From contig JARIHB010000190.1 of the NCBI GenBank assembly GCA_029288515.1, positions 1-21,847 on the forward strand: DNA of 21,847 nt. The letters run 5' to 3'. This document shows, in pieces, positions 7,953 to 14,645 of this stretch; within the stretch, counting starts at the first letter, position 1; each line of letters starts with the position of its first letter. The position numbers and the translations under genes are program-made. The notes beneath the pieces are model-generated. The model searched no databases and was not told the DNA's origin. It saw only the letters and a list, made by a program, of their open reading frames with translations. The DNA comes from Candidatus Saccharimonadota bacterium (GTDB lineage Bacteria; Patescibacteriota; Saccharimonadia; Saccharimonadales; UBA4665).

Positions 7953-8333
7953 TTATTTCCGTGTACCCTTCAGCAGGGGATAGCTCACAAAAGTAATTAA
8001 AGCTATGTCGACCAAAACATTAATGTATACGCCGTATATTAAGGACATCAGCGCCTCGTATGCTATCCATGCAGTAATACCGTATACCAACATTTTGCCA
8101 AGCTCTCTATCCTTTTGCTGCACTGCCCGGCGGCCTAACAGCAGAAGCAAGACGCTAAAACCTATAAACACCGAGCCGTAAAGCCCCCGGCTCCATTCTT
8201 TAAAGGATTCTGTTGGTACAAACTTCCGGTAGACAGGCAAGCCCTCGAGCCCAAATACTGAATAGAAAACGCCAAAAGCAATTCCGATTAGCCCGGCAAT
8301 GGTTATCCACCACAGAAAGCGCTTCTGCTTCAT
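7953..8333 (-). CDS. Small four-helix membrane protein of unknown function
   Basis: Counting from the ATG at 8333, 126 residues with membrane segments at about 6-27, 51-67, 79-97 and 102-120. Basic residues at both ends (MKQKR, KGTRK) and after helix 2 (GRRAVQQKDRE) suggest both termini are cytosolic. A GTG at 8348 extends the frame by five codons. I prefer 8333 because TATGAT (8345-8340) is exactly six bases before it, the spacing seen across the window, and would place transcription start there. No family is recognised. Confidence 0.7.
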   Translation of the reverse strand: MKQKRFLWWITIAGLIGIAFGVFYSVFGLEGLPVYRKFVPTESFKEWSRGLYGSVFIGFSVLLLLLGRRAVQQKDRELGKMLVYGITAWIAYEALMSLIYGVYINVLVDIALITFVSYPLLKGTRK

Positions 8334-8339
8334 ATACCT

Positions 8340-8345
8340 ATCATA
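8340..8345 (-). promoter_or_regulatory. -10 box TATGAT of the small membrane protein gene
   Basis: The hexamer ends six bases before the ATG at 8333 and lies inside the longer reading frame that starts at 8348, which argues against that longer start. Confidence 0.5.
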
Positions 8346-8468
8346 CACCCAGTCACACGAATGGGCGACGGAGGAAGTCTTTTGACGGGCGATTCATTTC
8401 TTGCTGATTTACGTAGTATTTTGGCAGCTACTGGTATTCTCACTATCTTAGCCTCAGGAGTGCTAACA

Positions 8469-8537
8469 ATGACCTATACTATGCATTATGCGCAGTTATG
8501 CCGAGCAGTATACCAGTTACGTACAGCAGCCAGGTGA
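8469..8537 (+). CDS. Possible 22-residue upstream peptide overlapping the radical SAM start
   Basis: ATG at 8469 follows AGGAG (8456-8460) by eight bases and opens a 22-codon frame ending TGA at 8535-8537. It overlaps the start of the radical SAM gene in another frame. The peptide is MTYTMHYAQLCRAVYQLRTA plus two residues, with one Cys and three Tyr. The good ribosome binding site is the only support. If transcription starts near 8488, as the -10 suggests, this frame would not be in that mRNA. It could be a translational control element, a chance frame, or a peptide substrate. Confidence 0.2.
   Translation: MTYTMHYAQLCRAVYQLRTAAR
8475..8480 (+). promoter_or_regulatory. -10 box TATACT of the radical SAM gene
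   Basis: The hexamer ends 7 bases before the ATG at 8488. The in-frame TGA at 8470-8472 allows no earlier start. Confidence 0.5.
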
Positions 8538-9588
8538 CGGCCCGAACCTCGGCAAGCTTACTACGTTGGATGTGATGGTGACAAAACGATGCCCTGAAGA
8601 TTGTGACTTTTGCTGGGCGCTTGCTCCGCGGTCTCAAGATGGTCGTCCGCAGTTAACTCTCGACGCTGACTATAGCCCTGTATGGGACATGGATCCTGTA
8701 AAAGCAGATAGGCTTATTCAAGAGAGCGAGGGTTACATCAGGAAGGTGGTGTTTACCGGGGGAGAGCCGAATATATACCGGCACCTCGCTGGCCGTACTC
8801 AACTGGTGCGCGCTGTGGGGGCTAAGTGCGTAATTTCGACAACGGGTTTAAGCGAACGGCAATTTGCCGCTGTCGATGCACACGTACCCCATTACGCAAT
8901 TGCTTTTGACGGCCCGCCTGCTGTGCACGATAAGACTCACGCAGGACCGTATGGTGCACGCGGAGTGGCTGCGCGAGCGATACGTACCATGCAAATGGCA
9001 GAGCGAACAGAAGCGATGGGCGGCTTTAGCTTACATACCTTAGTAAATAGGGAAACTATAACGGCTATCACTGAGATACCAACGGTACTGCAAGAGTATG
9101 GAATCCATAAACCGGCTATGCGTATCAAATTATATCAGCAATCTCCCGCAGGACAGCGCTTAACACCGCAGGACAATATGCGCACAGGGGTGACTACCGC
9201 TCAGCTCATTCAAACCGCACTACGACTCAAATTGCGAATGCCCTACGCGCAAGTAGTGCCAGTACCGTGGATGCAGGCGAGCCATAGGGGGGCGTACATA
9301 CGACCCAATGGCAATGCCTACACCATCGCCGTTAATAGCGAGACACGACTACCAGAGGAAGTCCCATTGGGTAATGTGTTTGAGGATGGGTTGGGTTTTC
9401 AAGGATTGTGTCGCAGATTTACGGCGGAATATCACCAACGGCCCGCATTTGTACTACACGATCGTGAGACAGGAGTACCGTTTTCATTTGAGCAATGGGT
9501 GCATCGTGCGCACGCTCATGCTATCGATGATTGGCTAGCTGAAAGCAACCCTGAGCCCGTTACGGAAGATGTGCGAGCCGACATGTAA
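8488..9588 (+). CDS. Radical SAM domain protein
   Basis: A 366-residue enzyme. Cys35, Cys39 and Cys42 in KRCPEDCDFCW make the CX3CX2C motif that holds the 4Fe-4S cluster. GGE at 91-93 in FTGGEPN is the S-adenosylmethionine-contacting motif. IAFDGPPAVHDKT near 138-150 is the usual barrel strand 4 region. After residue 250 no second cysteine cluster is found (a lone Cys in GLCRRF), so it is not a SPASM or twitch protein. The chemistry is therefore 5'-deoxyadenosyl radical generation on an unknown substrate. A peptide substrate is not evident beyond the speculative 22-codon frame at its start. No maturation or transport partner is adjacent. It is the last gene before the fragment-rich island. 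Confidence 0.88.
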   Translation: MRSYAEQYTSYVQQPGDGPNLGKLTTLDVMVTKRCPEDCDFCWALAPRSQDGRPQLTLDADYSPVWDMDPVKADRLIQESEGYIRKVVFTGGEPNIYRHLAGRTQLVRAVGAKCVISTTGLSERQFAAVDAHVPHYAIAFDGPPAVHDKTHAGPYGARGVAARAIRTMQMAERTEAMGGFSLHTLVNRETITAITEIPTVLQEYGIHKPAMRIKLYQQSPAGQRLTPQDNMRTGVTTAQLIQTALRLKLRMPYAQVVPVPWMQASHRGAYIRPNGNAYTIAVNSETRLPEEVPLGNVFEDGLGFQGLCRRFTAEYHQRPAFVLHDRETGVPFSFEQWVHRAHAHAIDDWLAESNPEPVTEDVRADM

Positions 9589-9708
9589 TAATTATCATGG
9601 CAGTAAAAGCGCGCCGGGGGTACCGAAGAAACATCGGCACACTTAGAAAACTTGATAGCAAGCGGCAGCCTGGCTGTTAACCAGACGGTATATGTACATC
9701 TTGCCGGC

Positions 9709-9799
9709 TGGCTACGTAGCCCAAAATTGAAACACCATTTTTCCGAGTCTCGTGGAAATGTATCAGAAATTGCGTGAGCTGGAGAAACAGTATGCTTAA
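9709..9799 (+). pseudogene. Fragment D1: 3' end of a broken gene, copy 1
   Basis: This 91-base piece aligns without gaps to D2 at 15753-15840; over the first 85 bases I count 64 identities. The frame NTIFPSLVEMYQKLRELEKQ (9731-9790), followed by YA and TAA at 9797-9799, is the coding one, because several differences from D2 are synonymous (GAG/GAA, CTG/CTA, ACC/ACA, CTC/CTT). D1 has TGA at 9728 where D2 has TGG, so it is dead. It starts at a palindrome, GGCTACGTAGCC (9710-9721). Its stop is one base from the stop of the Nudix gene on the other strand. The parent protein is not recognised. The rest of the interval 9589-9708 shows nothing convincing. Confidence 0.65.
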
Positions 9800-9800
9800 C

Positions 9801-10298
9801 TTAAAACTTCGGACATTCGCCGCGAAGCAACGCAAACCCCTTTTTCATGGCTACAAACTCAATGTTATCCAAGCCTTTGTCGTCGGTGGCTGCATTGATA
9901 AGCTCATCTTCTGCAAACCAGCCATATTCAGAATGGTCTTCTGGATCGAGCTTTATATGTTTCGGATCTTCAATAAAAGTGGCAAAATAATCTACCTCGA
10001 TAGAGTGAGAACCCTTAACCTCGTTGATATATGTGAAGGCAAAAAACGGATCGCCAACTTCAACGGTCATGCCAAATTCTTCAGTAATTTCGCGCTTCAG
10101 GCCCGCGACAATATCTTCCCCATAGTCAATGTGGCCGCCAGGCAGCTCATATACATTAGGCAAGAATTTCTTTGTGGCCGCACGCTTGGGTATAAAAACT
10201 TTTTCAACGCCATCAATCTTGCGATGTATAAATGCGCAGGCGCTGATTACTTGCTGGCCTCGCGCTGGGGTTTCGCTGTCGTGAGAAGTTTTGTTCAT
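9801..10298 (-). CDS. Nudix hydrolase, island copy 1
   Basis: A 165-residue Nudix protein with an intact Nudix box at residues 55-77 (GHIDYGE, then seven residues, then REITEEFGM). Nudix enzymes cleave nucleoside diphosphates linked to another group, often as house-cleaning. The sequence before the box, KVFIPKRA...FLPNVYELPGG, suits the 8-oxo-dGTPase/MutT-like majority, but specificity cannot be read. TATACT (10310-10305) is six bases before the ATG, so translation is probably leaderless. Its 3' end abuts fragment D1 and its 5' end abuts the broken Doc gene. It is less than 30% similar by eye to the other three Nudix proteins here, so it is not a recent duplicate. Confidence 0.9.
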   Translation of the reverse strand: MNKTSHDSETPARGQQVISACAFIHRKIDGVEKVFIPKRAATKKFLPNVYELPGGHIDYGEDIVAGLKREITEEFGMTVEVGDPFFAFTYINEVKGSHSIEVDYFATFIEDPKHIKLDPEDHSEYGWFAEDELINAATDDKGLDNIEFVAMKKGFALLRGECPKF

Positions 10299-10304
10299 AG
10301 CTTC

Positions 10305-10310
10305 AGTATA
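10305..10310 (-). promoter_or_regulatory. -10 box TATACT of Nudix copy 1
   Basis: The hexamer ends six bases before the ATG at 10298, and no ribosome binding site is present. Confidence 0.55.
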
Positions 10311-10362
10311 TCAAGCGGGCTCGAAAAGAGACACATGGCCAGCTGGCACCCCTTGGTTACGG

Positions 10363-10707
10363 CTGTATTTCCAGATCATAGAGGACTTTGGTGGCTCTCA
10401 TGGTGTACGCGACGAGAATCGCTTGAAATCTGTGGTCGATGCGCCTCGTCAAAAAGTGTTTGGTAAAGAACAATATCCTACGGTCTGCGAAAAAGCAGCG
10501 GTGTATCTGCGCAATATTATTGGCGACTATCCGTTCAGTGATGGGAATAAACGGACAGCATTAACTGTTTGCGGTATATTTTTAGCACGAAATGGTACAA
10601 CCCTTACCACTAACCCAAAGGATTTAGAAGATTTTACAGTAAGCGTGGCGACCGACCATTTGACTGTCGCGGATATTACCCTGTGGCTTGAGGGTCATAC
10701 GGACTAA
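10363..10707 (+). pseudogene. 5'-truncated Doc/Fic toxin with His-to-Tyr change in the catalytic motif
   Basis: The frame IIEDFGGSHGVRDENRLKSV, then YPTVCEKAAVYLRNIIGDYP, then FSDGNKRTAL is unmistakably the Doc (death-on-curing) group of the Fic fold. Fic proteins transfer a nucleotide or phosphate to a target; Doc phosphorylates EF-Tu. The hallmark HxFxDGNKR reads YPFSDGNKR: Tyr (codon TAT, 10528-10530) replaces the catalytic His. No ATG lies in frame upstream; the frame opens at 10285 and only TTG or CTG codons precede the homology. About 15-20 N-terminal residues appear to be missing, and the promoter of the divergent Nudix gene takes up that space. No Phd-type antitoxin is adjacent. It is probably an inactive remnant, although expression from a rare start cannot be excluded. 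Confidence 0.75.
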
Positions 10708-10716
10708 AAACAAACA

Positions 10717-10744
10717 AAAATGCCAACAATAAAGTTGACATTTT
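10717..10744. terminator. Terminator between the Doc remnant and Nudix copy 2
   Basis: Arms AAAATG-C-CAAC (10717-10727) and GTTG-A-CATTTT (10734-10744) form 10 pairs with one mismatch around AATAAA. T-runs occur on both strands, so it can serve the Doc remnant from the left and the Nudix gene from the right. Confidence 0.7.
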
Positions 10745-10754
10745 GTATAGTTAC

Positions 10755-10812
10755 TGGCTGGACATTATCGCCGAGGTTAAATCCTGTAGATCGCACAGGA
10801 CTGATTGGCTAA
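10755..10812 (+). other. Repeat word TGGCTGGACAT and a short 3' gene scrap
   Basis: TGGCTGGACAT (10755-10765) lies 10 bases after a terminator hairpin, as do its relatives at 12565, 16426, 17110 and 17762. A frame through it ends GWTLSPRLNPVDRTGLIG with TAA at 10810-10812, overlapping the Nudix stop on the other strand. The alternative frame WLDIIAEVK resembles the start of fragment E (WLGIADTFR). Which frame, if any, was coding is uncertain. Confidence 0.35.
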
Positions 10813-11312
10813 TAATAACGTTCAATTACTTGGTGCAGGCCGTCGCTAGCTTTATTTGGTCCTTTCTTGAGAAGCGATTTGACTTGCTCAAGCGTAAACC
10901 ACCGAGCGTCATCGACTTTCCCTGCTTCTAGCCTTTTGGGAGTTTGATTCGACTGCGCTTGATATACTTTTGTAAAGCGTTTCAATCTATGACCTCGCCA
11001 TGTCTCGTCGGTGGCATACTTGCCGATTTCTTTAAGTGCAATACCATCTAGCCCAAGCTCCTCTTTCAGTTCTCTTAAGGCTGCCTGGTCATAATCCTCG
11101 CCACTATCTACATGTCCGGCTGCCGAGTTGTCCCAACAATCCGGAAAAATGTCCTTGGCCGGACTGCGGTGTTGAAGTAAGATTTCGCCAGCATCATTGG
11201 TAATCATGATTCGAACTACCCGGTGCCGAAGGCCTTGATCCCAAGCCTCCTGCTTGGTAGCGGAAGCTACTGGGCGGTCATCTTCATCAACAATTTGGAT
11301 GAGTTTACTCAT
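10809..11312 (-). CDS. Nudix hydrolase, island copy 2 (IDI/YfcD-like)
   Basis: A 167-residue protein starting MSKLIQIVDEDDRPVASATK, with RHRVVRIMITNDAGEILLQHRS and a complete Nudix box at 66-88 (GHVDSGE...RELKEELGL). The opening, together with LQHRS..KDIFPDCWDNSAAGH, is typical of the YfcD-like branch related to type 1 isopentenyl-diphosphate isomerase. The isomerase Cys and Glu arrangement is not clearly complete, so hydrolase is the safer name. TATAAT (11325-11320) is 7 bases before the ATG, with no Shine-Dalgarno. The gene abuts a truncated BrnT-like gene head to head and the TGGCTGGACAT site at its 3' end. Confidence 0.9.
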   Translation of the reverse strand: MSKLIQIVDEDDRPVASATKQEAWDQGLRHRVVRIMITNDAGEILLQHRSPAKDIFPDCWDNSAAGHVDSGEDYDQAALRELKEELGLDGIALKEIGKYATDETWRGHRLKRFTKVYQAQSNQTPKRLEAGKVDDARWFTLEQVKSLLKKGPNKASDGLHQVIERYY

Positions 11313-11315
11313 GTA

Positions 11316-11480
11316 TTGGATTATAACAAAATAACGGCCTATGAAGCCGATATTTTTTGTATTGGCAAGACAACTAACGGTGGCATTGCCACGGTACGAT
11401 TCACACTAAGAAACGGCCGTATCTGTATTATCGGTGCAGGGTACTGGCGGAAAGGAAAGAAACTATATGACAAACGTTAA
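11316..11480 (+). pseudogene. 5'-truncated BrnT-like toxin
   Basis: The frame YEADIFCIGKTTNGG, then TVRFTLRNGRICIIGAGYWR, then KGKKLYDKR matches the C-terminal half of BrnT ribonuclease toxins: the strand pattern RxxxxFTxRxGxIxIIxA and a final basic K..YxK segment. BrnT proteins are about 90 residues; here only about 50 remain. There is no in-frame ATG, the first usable codon being TTG at 11316. The missing N-terminal half should contain part of the active site. The break coincides with the promoter and start of the divergent Nudix gene. The antitoxin gene that follows is intact and overlaps the last 14 bases. Confidence 0.6.
11320..11325 (-). promoter_or_regulatory. -10 box TATAAT of Nudix copy 2
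   Basis: Consensus hexamer 7 bases before the ATG at 11312. Confidence 0.6.
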
Positions 11481-11721
11481 ATACACAGACGCTCCCGCAG
11501 ACATTGAGCAAGCACTTGAGAACGCTATGACGATTGATGATGTATTGCCATCGCCTTCTGAGCTCGTCCGCAAGACAGAGAAAGAAAAGATCACCATTGC
11601 TATAGACAAGAATAGCCTCGAGCTATTTAAAGAGTATGCGAACAAGCATAACGCTAAATACCAGACCATGATCAACGGCGTGCTTAGTTCTTATGCTGCT
11701 AAGTTTCTAAGCCATAAGTAA
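11467..11721 (+). CDS. brnA: BrnA-like antitoxin (ribbon-helix-helix type)
   Basis: An 84-residue protein with an acidic N-terminal half and the C-terminal DNA-binding part KITIAIDKNSLELFKEYANK followed by AKYQTMINGVLSSYAAKF. This is the BrnA arrangement: a strand, a helix, a turn with Y-Q-T-xIN, then a final helix. BrnA neutralises BrnT and represses the operon. It overlaps the preceding toxin remnant by 14 bases, the normal brnTA order, and has an AGGAAAG-type ribosome binding site. With the toxin truncated it is an orphan antitoxin. It could still act as a repressor or protect against related toxins; that is inference. Confidence 0.75.
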   Translation: MTNVKYTDAPADIEQALENAMTIDDVLPSPSELVRKTEKEKITIAIDKNSLELFKEYANKHNAKYQTMINGVLSSYAAKFLSHK

Positions 11722-11730
11722 ACCTGACGA

Positions 11731-11874
11731 CTAATATTGCGACTGGCGCACAAAAATCTTATCGGTTTCATTCGCCATGAAGCCTGCGATTACTTTGGGT
11801 GGTTTGGCGTAGAACTTTACAAGCGTCTCTAGCTGATCATCTTCCAGAATATTCCAATGGCTATAACCGCCCAT
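11731..11874 (-). pseudogene. Fragment F: 3' end of a minus-strand gene or a 47-residue ORF
   Basis: On the minus strand ATG at 11874 opens MGGYSHWNILEDDQLETLVK and then FYAKPPKVIAGFMANETDKI, ending FVRQSQY and TAG. The residue pattern looks like real protein and stays open upstream (RATKLRLGTRSPV) to about 11925, but no start or promoter is evident. I read it as the C-terminal end of a longer, lost gene. It faces BrnA tail to tail across nine bases. Family unknown. Confidence 0.4.
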
Positions 11875-11919
11875 GACTGGAGATCTCGTTCCAAGCCTTA
11901 GTTTTGTTGCCCGACTCGG

Positions 11920-11973
11920 CGATTCAGGACGTTGGCTGAATCACTTAACTTACGCAGCGGCCTGGTAGTGTAA
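11920..11973 (+). pseudogene. Fragment E0: shortest copy of the E gene 3' end
   Basis: The frame RFRTLAESLNLRSGLVV ending TAA at 11971-11973 matches the last residues of E1 (RLKALVESFSLDSNLLVV) with a one-codon deletion. The stop lies eight bases from the stop of the membrane protein gene on the other strand, the same arrangement E1 has with the APH gene. Confidence 0.55.
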
Positions 11974-11981
11974 CAATAATA

Positions 11982-12509
11982 CTATTCGACAGTAATGAGC
12001 TTGAGCCAGAGCGCCAGATAGAAAAGAATGACATAGATAAATGGGAGAGCGATAATTGTCCCTATAATGCGCTTTGGCCATGGGCTATCCTTTTGTTCAA
12101 CTCGGCGCGTCGCTTCGGCCGTATCAAGTTCGGGGTACATGAGTAGCAACCTGCTGCGCCGTTCAAAGGCTATAGCACGTTCAATGGTCATGAGACCATA
12201 TAAGCCGCGCAGTCCTAGATATAGGAGTATGCTAGCAAGTATAACTGTGCCTATACCATTTTTGGATGCCTGCGGCCCAGTGATATTGCTTCCATTCGGG
12301 AAGAAAATACCATCAAAGATATAGGCGAATAGTGGCAGCCCGATGGCAACCGCTATCATTGCTAATGCCCGGCGTCGCTTCTTTTTGCGAGCAAACGTTA
12401 ATTCATTAGCCTCCATGAAACTAAGCGGATCATACAACTCTTTCGTGAGTTCCGCTTTAGAAGGGCGATCAATCTCGCGTTTTATATTTTCTGATGAACT
12501 ATGAGACAT
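11982..12509 (-). CDS. Membrane protein with three helices, unknown function
   Basis: A 175-residue protein. Residues 1-46 are cytosolic and end in a very basic ARKKKRRR. Membrane segments lie at about 47-68, 87-108 and 147-170. A 38-residue loop between segments 2 and 3 contains RSRLLLMYPELDTAEATRRVE. It is similar to nothing I can name. TATAGT (12521-12516) lies six bases before the ATG, without a Shine-Dalgarno. It sits in the island between fragment E0 at its 3' end and a terminator plus fragment E1 at its 5' end. Confidence 0.7.
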   Translation of the reverse strand: MSHSSSENIKREIDRPSKAELTKELYDPLSFMEANELTFARKKKRRRALAMIAVAIGLPLFAYIFDGIFFPNGSNITGPQASKNGIGTVILASILLYLGLRGLYGLMTIERAIAFERRSRLLLMYPELDTAEATRRVEQKDSPWPKRIIGTIIALPFIYVILFYLALWLKLITVE

Positions 12510-12515
12510 GACGCT

Positions 12516-12521
12516 ACTATA
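12516..12521 (-). promoter_or_regulatory. -10 box TATAGT of the three-helix membrane protein gene
   Basis: The hexamer ends six bases before the ATG at 12509. The terminator at 12527-12554 occupies the -35 region, so no -35 is possible without overlapping it. Confidence 0.5.
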
Positions 12522-12526
12522 TCAGA

Positions 12527-12554
12527 TATAAAGACTTCCGAAGAAGTCCTTATA
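12527..12554 (-). terminator. Terminator with UUCG tetraloop, downstream of the APH gene
   Basis: On the minus strand GACTTC-TTCG-GAAGTC is a perfect 6-bp stem closed by a UUCG loop, extended by TATAA/TTATA beyond one mismatch and followed by TTTATAT. It would end transcripts from the APH gene. The word TTGGCTGGGCAT lies 10 bases to its right. Confidence 0.65.
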
Positions 12555-12565
12555 GTGCTTATGCT

Positions 12566-12679
12566 TGGCTGGGCATTGCGGACACGTTTCGAACGGCGGT
12601 GATTGAACGGGAGCGGGATGAACGGCTCAAAGCGTTGGTGGAATCGTTCAGCTTGGACAGTAACTTGCTGGTCGTCTGA
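12566..12679 (+). pseudogene. Fragment E1: 3' end of a broken gene, copy 1
   Basis: This is a start-less frame of 37 codons plus TGA: WLGIADTFRTAVIERERDER, then LKALVESFSLDSNLLVV. It aligns without gaps to E2 (16427-16540); I count 82 of 114 bases identical. Ten of the changed codons are synonymous, including Leu CTC/TTG and TTG/CTA, which marks the plus strand as coding. Both copies begin at exactly the same point, inside TTGGCTGGGCAT, just after a terminator hairpin. The parent protein is unknown; the rest of it is not in the window. Confidence 0.65.
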
Positions 12680-12684
12680 TCGAG

Positions 12685-13341
12685 CTATTGGTCGACACTA
12701 GGAGTTTTATCTGGCTGATGCCGGTACGCAAGAGCTTTCTTAATTGCGAGTGTCATCTTTACATGTCCATATTTATGTAGAAAAAGTTCACCATAATCCG
12801 GGCCGAGATTGCGCTGTAGGCTCCATATCCCGTCAGCTAGGTCAAGCTCAGGAGAACCGAACGTGAGTTGTCCGAAGTCTATGTAACCAATTTCTTCTTG
12901 CTCTGAAATTATTACGTTCGGAAGTGCTATATCTCCGTGTAGCAGTACATCATTAGGGCCAGCCTCAGGGAACACTCTAGTGGCGTCAATACTATGAAGC
13001 TGTCTCACGGCTGTGGCAAATACCTCAGTAATTTTAACCGCTGACCATTCGCCGATTAGCTCGACAAGATTCTTGCCGGGTAATTCGCTAATAAGTAGAT
13101 AGTCACCGTCATCTGATTCGTAGAAATCAATTACCCTTGGAACGTGTAGTAAGGGTTCCAATTTTTGCAAGTTGTCACGTTCTGCTTTAAGTGTCGCGGA
13201 TATCTTCAGGTAGTAATTAGCGCTCGGCGTTTCTATTTTAAAGACTTCATCCTGATTGGAGTGGATGTGTTTGCTGGCTTTAAAATCAACATCAAGTACG
13301 TCTGATAGCCATCTTTGGACCTGGGGGCTGAGCTGATACAT
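12685..13341 (-). CDS. APH-family phosphotransferase (small-molecule kinase)
   Basis: A 218-residue protein with the aminoglycoside phosphotransferase/choline kinase fold. It has a nucleotide-binding Lys46 in YYLKI with Glu54 following, the hinge LLISELPG, the catalytic loop HGDIALPN (Asp137, Asn142), and Asp155 of IDFG. APH-fold enzymes phosphorylate antibiotics, choline or other small molecules; resistance cannot be claimed from this. The ATG at 13341 is chosen over 13353 because TATGAT (13354-13349) lies 7 bases before it and overlaps the earlier ATG. Its 3' end is five bases from fragment E1, and its terminator lies beyond that fragment. Confidence 0.85.
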   Translation of the reverse strand: MYQLSPQVQRWLSDVLDVDFKASKHIHSNQDEVFKIETPSANYYLKISATLKAERDNLQKLEPLLHVPRVIDFYESDDGDYLLISELPGKNLVELIGEWSAVKITEVFATAVRQLHSIDATRVFPEAGPNDVLLHGDIALPNVIISEQEEIGYIDFGQLTFGSPELDLADGIWSLQRNLGPDYGELFLHKYGHVKMTLAIKKALAYRHQPDKTPSVDQ

Positions 13342-13348
13342 CGGTACT

Positions 13349-13354
13349 ATCATA
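13349..13354 (-). promoter_or_regulatory. -10 box TATGAT of the APH gene
   Basis: The hexamer ends 7 bases before the ATG at 13341 and decides between two in-frame starts. Confidence 0.5.
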
Positions 13355-13450
13355 GCATTCTACGAGACAGCTAGAGGAGTGGCATAGATCCGGATAGTGA
13401 AACAAAATAAGAATATTTAATACTCATTTAAGGATTGCCTGAGGAGACTG

Positions 13451-13459
13451 TGGTATATT
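13451..13459 (+). promoter_or_regulatory. Extended -10 promoter of the metalloprotease operon
   Basis: TGGTATATT is an extended -10 (TG-N-TATATT). It ends six bases before the ATG at 13466, so the first gene is leaderless. Confidence 0.6.
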
Positions 13460-13465
13460 CTCCGC

Positions 13466-14623
13466 ATGTCAGAGCTACTTATACAACCTACACTTGAGTC
13501 AAATGCACAAATATTTCGTGGTGTTGTAACCATGCCAGTCGAGAATGTCCTTCCTCAAGCAGAACAGCAGTTCATCGCAGAGGTGCCGAATGAACCGGTA
13601 CTACCTCATGTAGCCCGCCATCGATCTGCTGAAAGTGTAAGCCTCGTCGAGCGCTGGCGTACCAGTACTGTTCGTCGTAAAATCGGTGTCCTCGCTACTG
13701 CTACCGCCGCTCTGCTTGCCGGTGGCATGGCATTTAATGCATCACCGGCCGCAGCCGACAGTGGTCAGGATTACACTATCACCGACGCTGCGGCAGGCGG
13801 GTACTTCTCACGGAATAGCCCGCACACTAATGACACGCCTCGTATTGCTGGCAAAGGTGTTTATCCCGGCGACAGAGTACGTCTTATTTGTGGCGTTACC
13901 GACGGCGATCCAGTCGGCCCCTACAATAATAAGACGTGGCACAAAATACTAAACCTGAGCCGCCCAGATCAAGGTGAATTCTGGGAGAATGACCATCTTT
14001 TCGACACACCCAACAAGGCAAACGAATTGGCGCCAGGAGAGAAGAATTGTAATAGCGCAGAGCAGGCTCCAGAACAACCTAGGTCTACTGTTAAGGGCTG
14101 CTACTACAATATAAAAGCACCGAGTAAGGATCTTACGTTTTACTACGAAGGTGACCATCGCTATTACGGCAATGCGTGGCAGGCTGCAAAGAACTGGTCT
14201 GACGCAGGGGCAGGTTTAAATATTCACCCCGGTAATAGCAACGATGCCTACATTAGAATTAAGGATGTAGACACCTCTGCAGATTGGGTCGCAAAAGCAG
14301 ACATTCCAGAAGTTCCCGAGTTCGTAGGGCCGCATAAAACAACTTCATTCCAGCCGCGTATACTTAAATCTATAACAATACTGGTGAATATACGACAAAT
14401 GGAAAAGCTTAAAAATGGGCCGAATGACCGCGCGGGTGACTTTAAGCGCACATATACCCTAACGCACGAAATGGGTCATACACTTGGCCTCGCACATCCG
14501 GATCAATATTGTGGATACTCGGAAACGAGCGTAATGGATCAGGGGACTCCCGACACCTTCAAGAGGGCTTTTAATACCCCTATGCCGTTCGATAAAGCAG
14601 AACTTAAGCAATTCTACAATTAG
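13466..14623 (+). CDS. Membrane-anchored or secreted zinc metalloprotease (metzincin)
   Basis: A 385-residue protein. Residues 1-71 are an unusual long cytosolic or pro-region. Residues 72-90 form a hydrophobic segment followed by SPAAADSG, a possible signal peptidase site. Residues about 110-205 contain GDRVRLICGVTDGDPVG and EFWENDHLFDTP, with paired cysteines, resembling the SH3-like domains of actinobacterial exported proteins. The protease is C-terminal: HEMGHTLGLAH at 334-344 supplies three zinc ligands and the catalytic Glu, and SVMD near 355-358 is the Met-turn. The zinc motif followed by a Met-turn is the metzincin plan, closest to matrixin-like enzymes. It heads an operon of three surface proteins and so probably acts on the cell surface or on a host or neighbour protein; that role is inference. 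Confidence 0.88.
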   Translation: MSELLIQPTLESNAQIFRGVVTMPVENVLPQAEQQFIAEVPNEPVLPHVARHRSAESVSLVERWRTSTVRRKIGVLATATAALLAGGMAFNASPAAADSGQDYTITDAAAGGYFSRNSPHTNDTPRIAGKGVYPGDRVRLICGVTDGDPVGPYNNKTWHKILNLSRPDQGEFWENDHLFDTPNKANELAPGEKNCNSAEQAPEQPRSTVKGCYYNIKAPSKDLTFYYEGDHRYYGNAWQAAKNWSDAGAGLNIHPGNSNDAYIRIKDVDTSADWVAKADIPEVPEFVGPHKTTSFQPRILKSITILVNIRQMEKLKNGPNDRAGDFKRTYTLTHEMGHTLGLAHPDQYCGYSETSVMDQGTPDTFKRAFNTPMPFDKAELKQFYN

Positions 14624-14645
14624 TACATAAGCTAGGTGGTAAGAT

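Noticed and set aside
8349..8487. Longer start for the radical SAM gene within the upstream gap
   Set aside because: TGA at 8470-8472 is in frame, so no start before 8488 is possible.
9774..10466. 230-codon plus-strand frame opposite Nudix copy 1
   Set aside because: It overlaps an intact Nudix gene and the Doc remnant in a different frame and shows no family motif.
10745..10812. Anticodon-arm-like stem TCCTGT/ACAGGA near 10783-10801 as part of a degraded tRNA
   Set aside because: The 7-base loop lacks U33 and no T arm or acceptor stem can be fitted around it.
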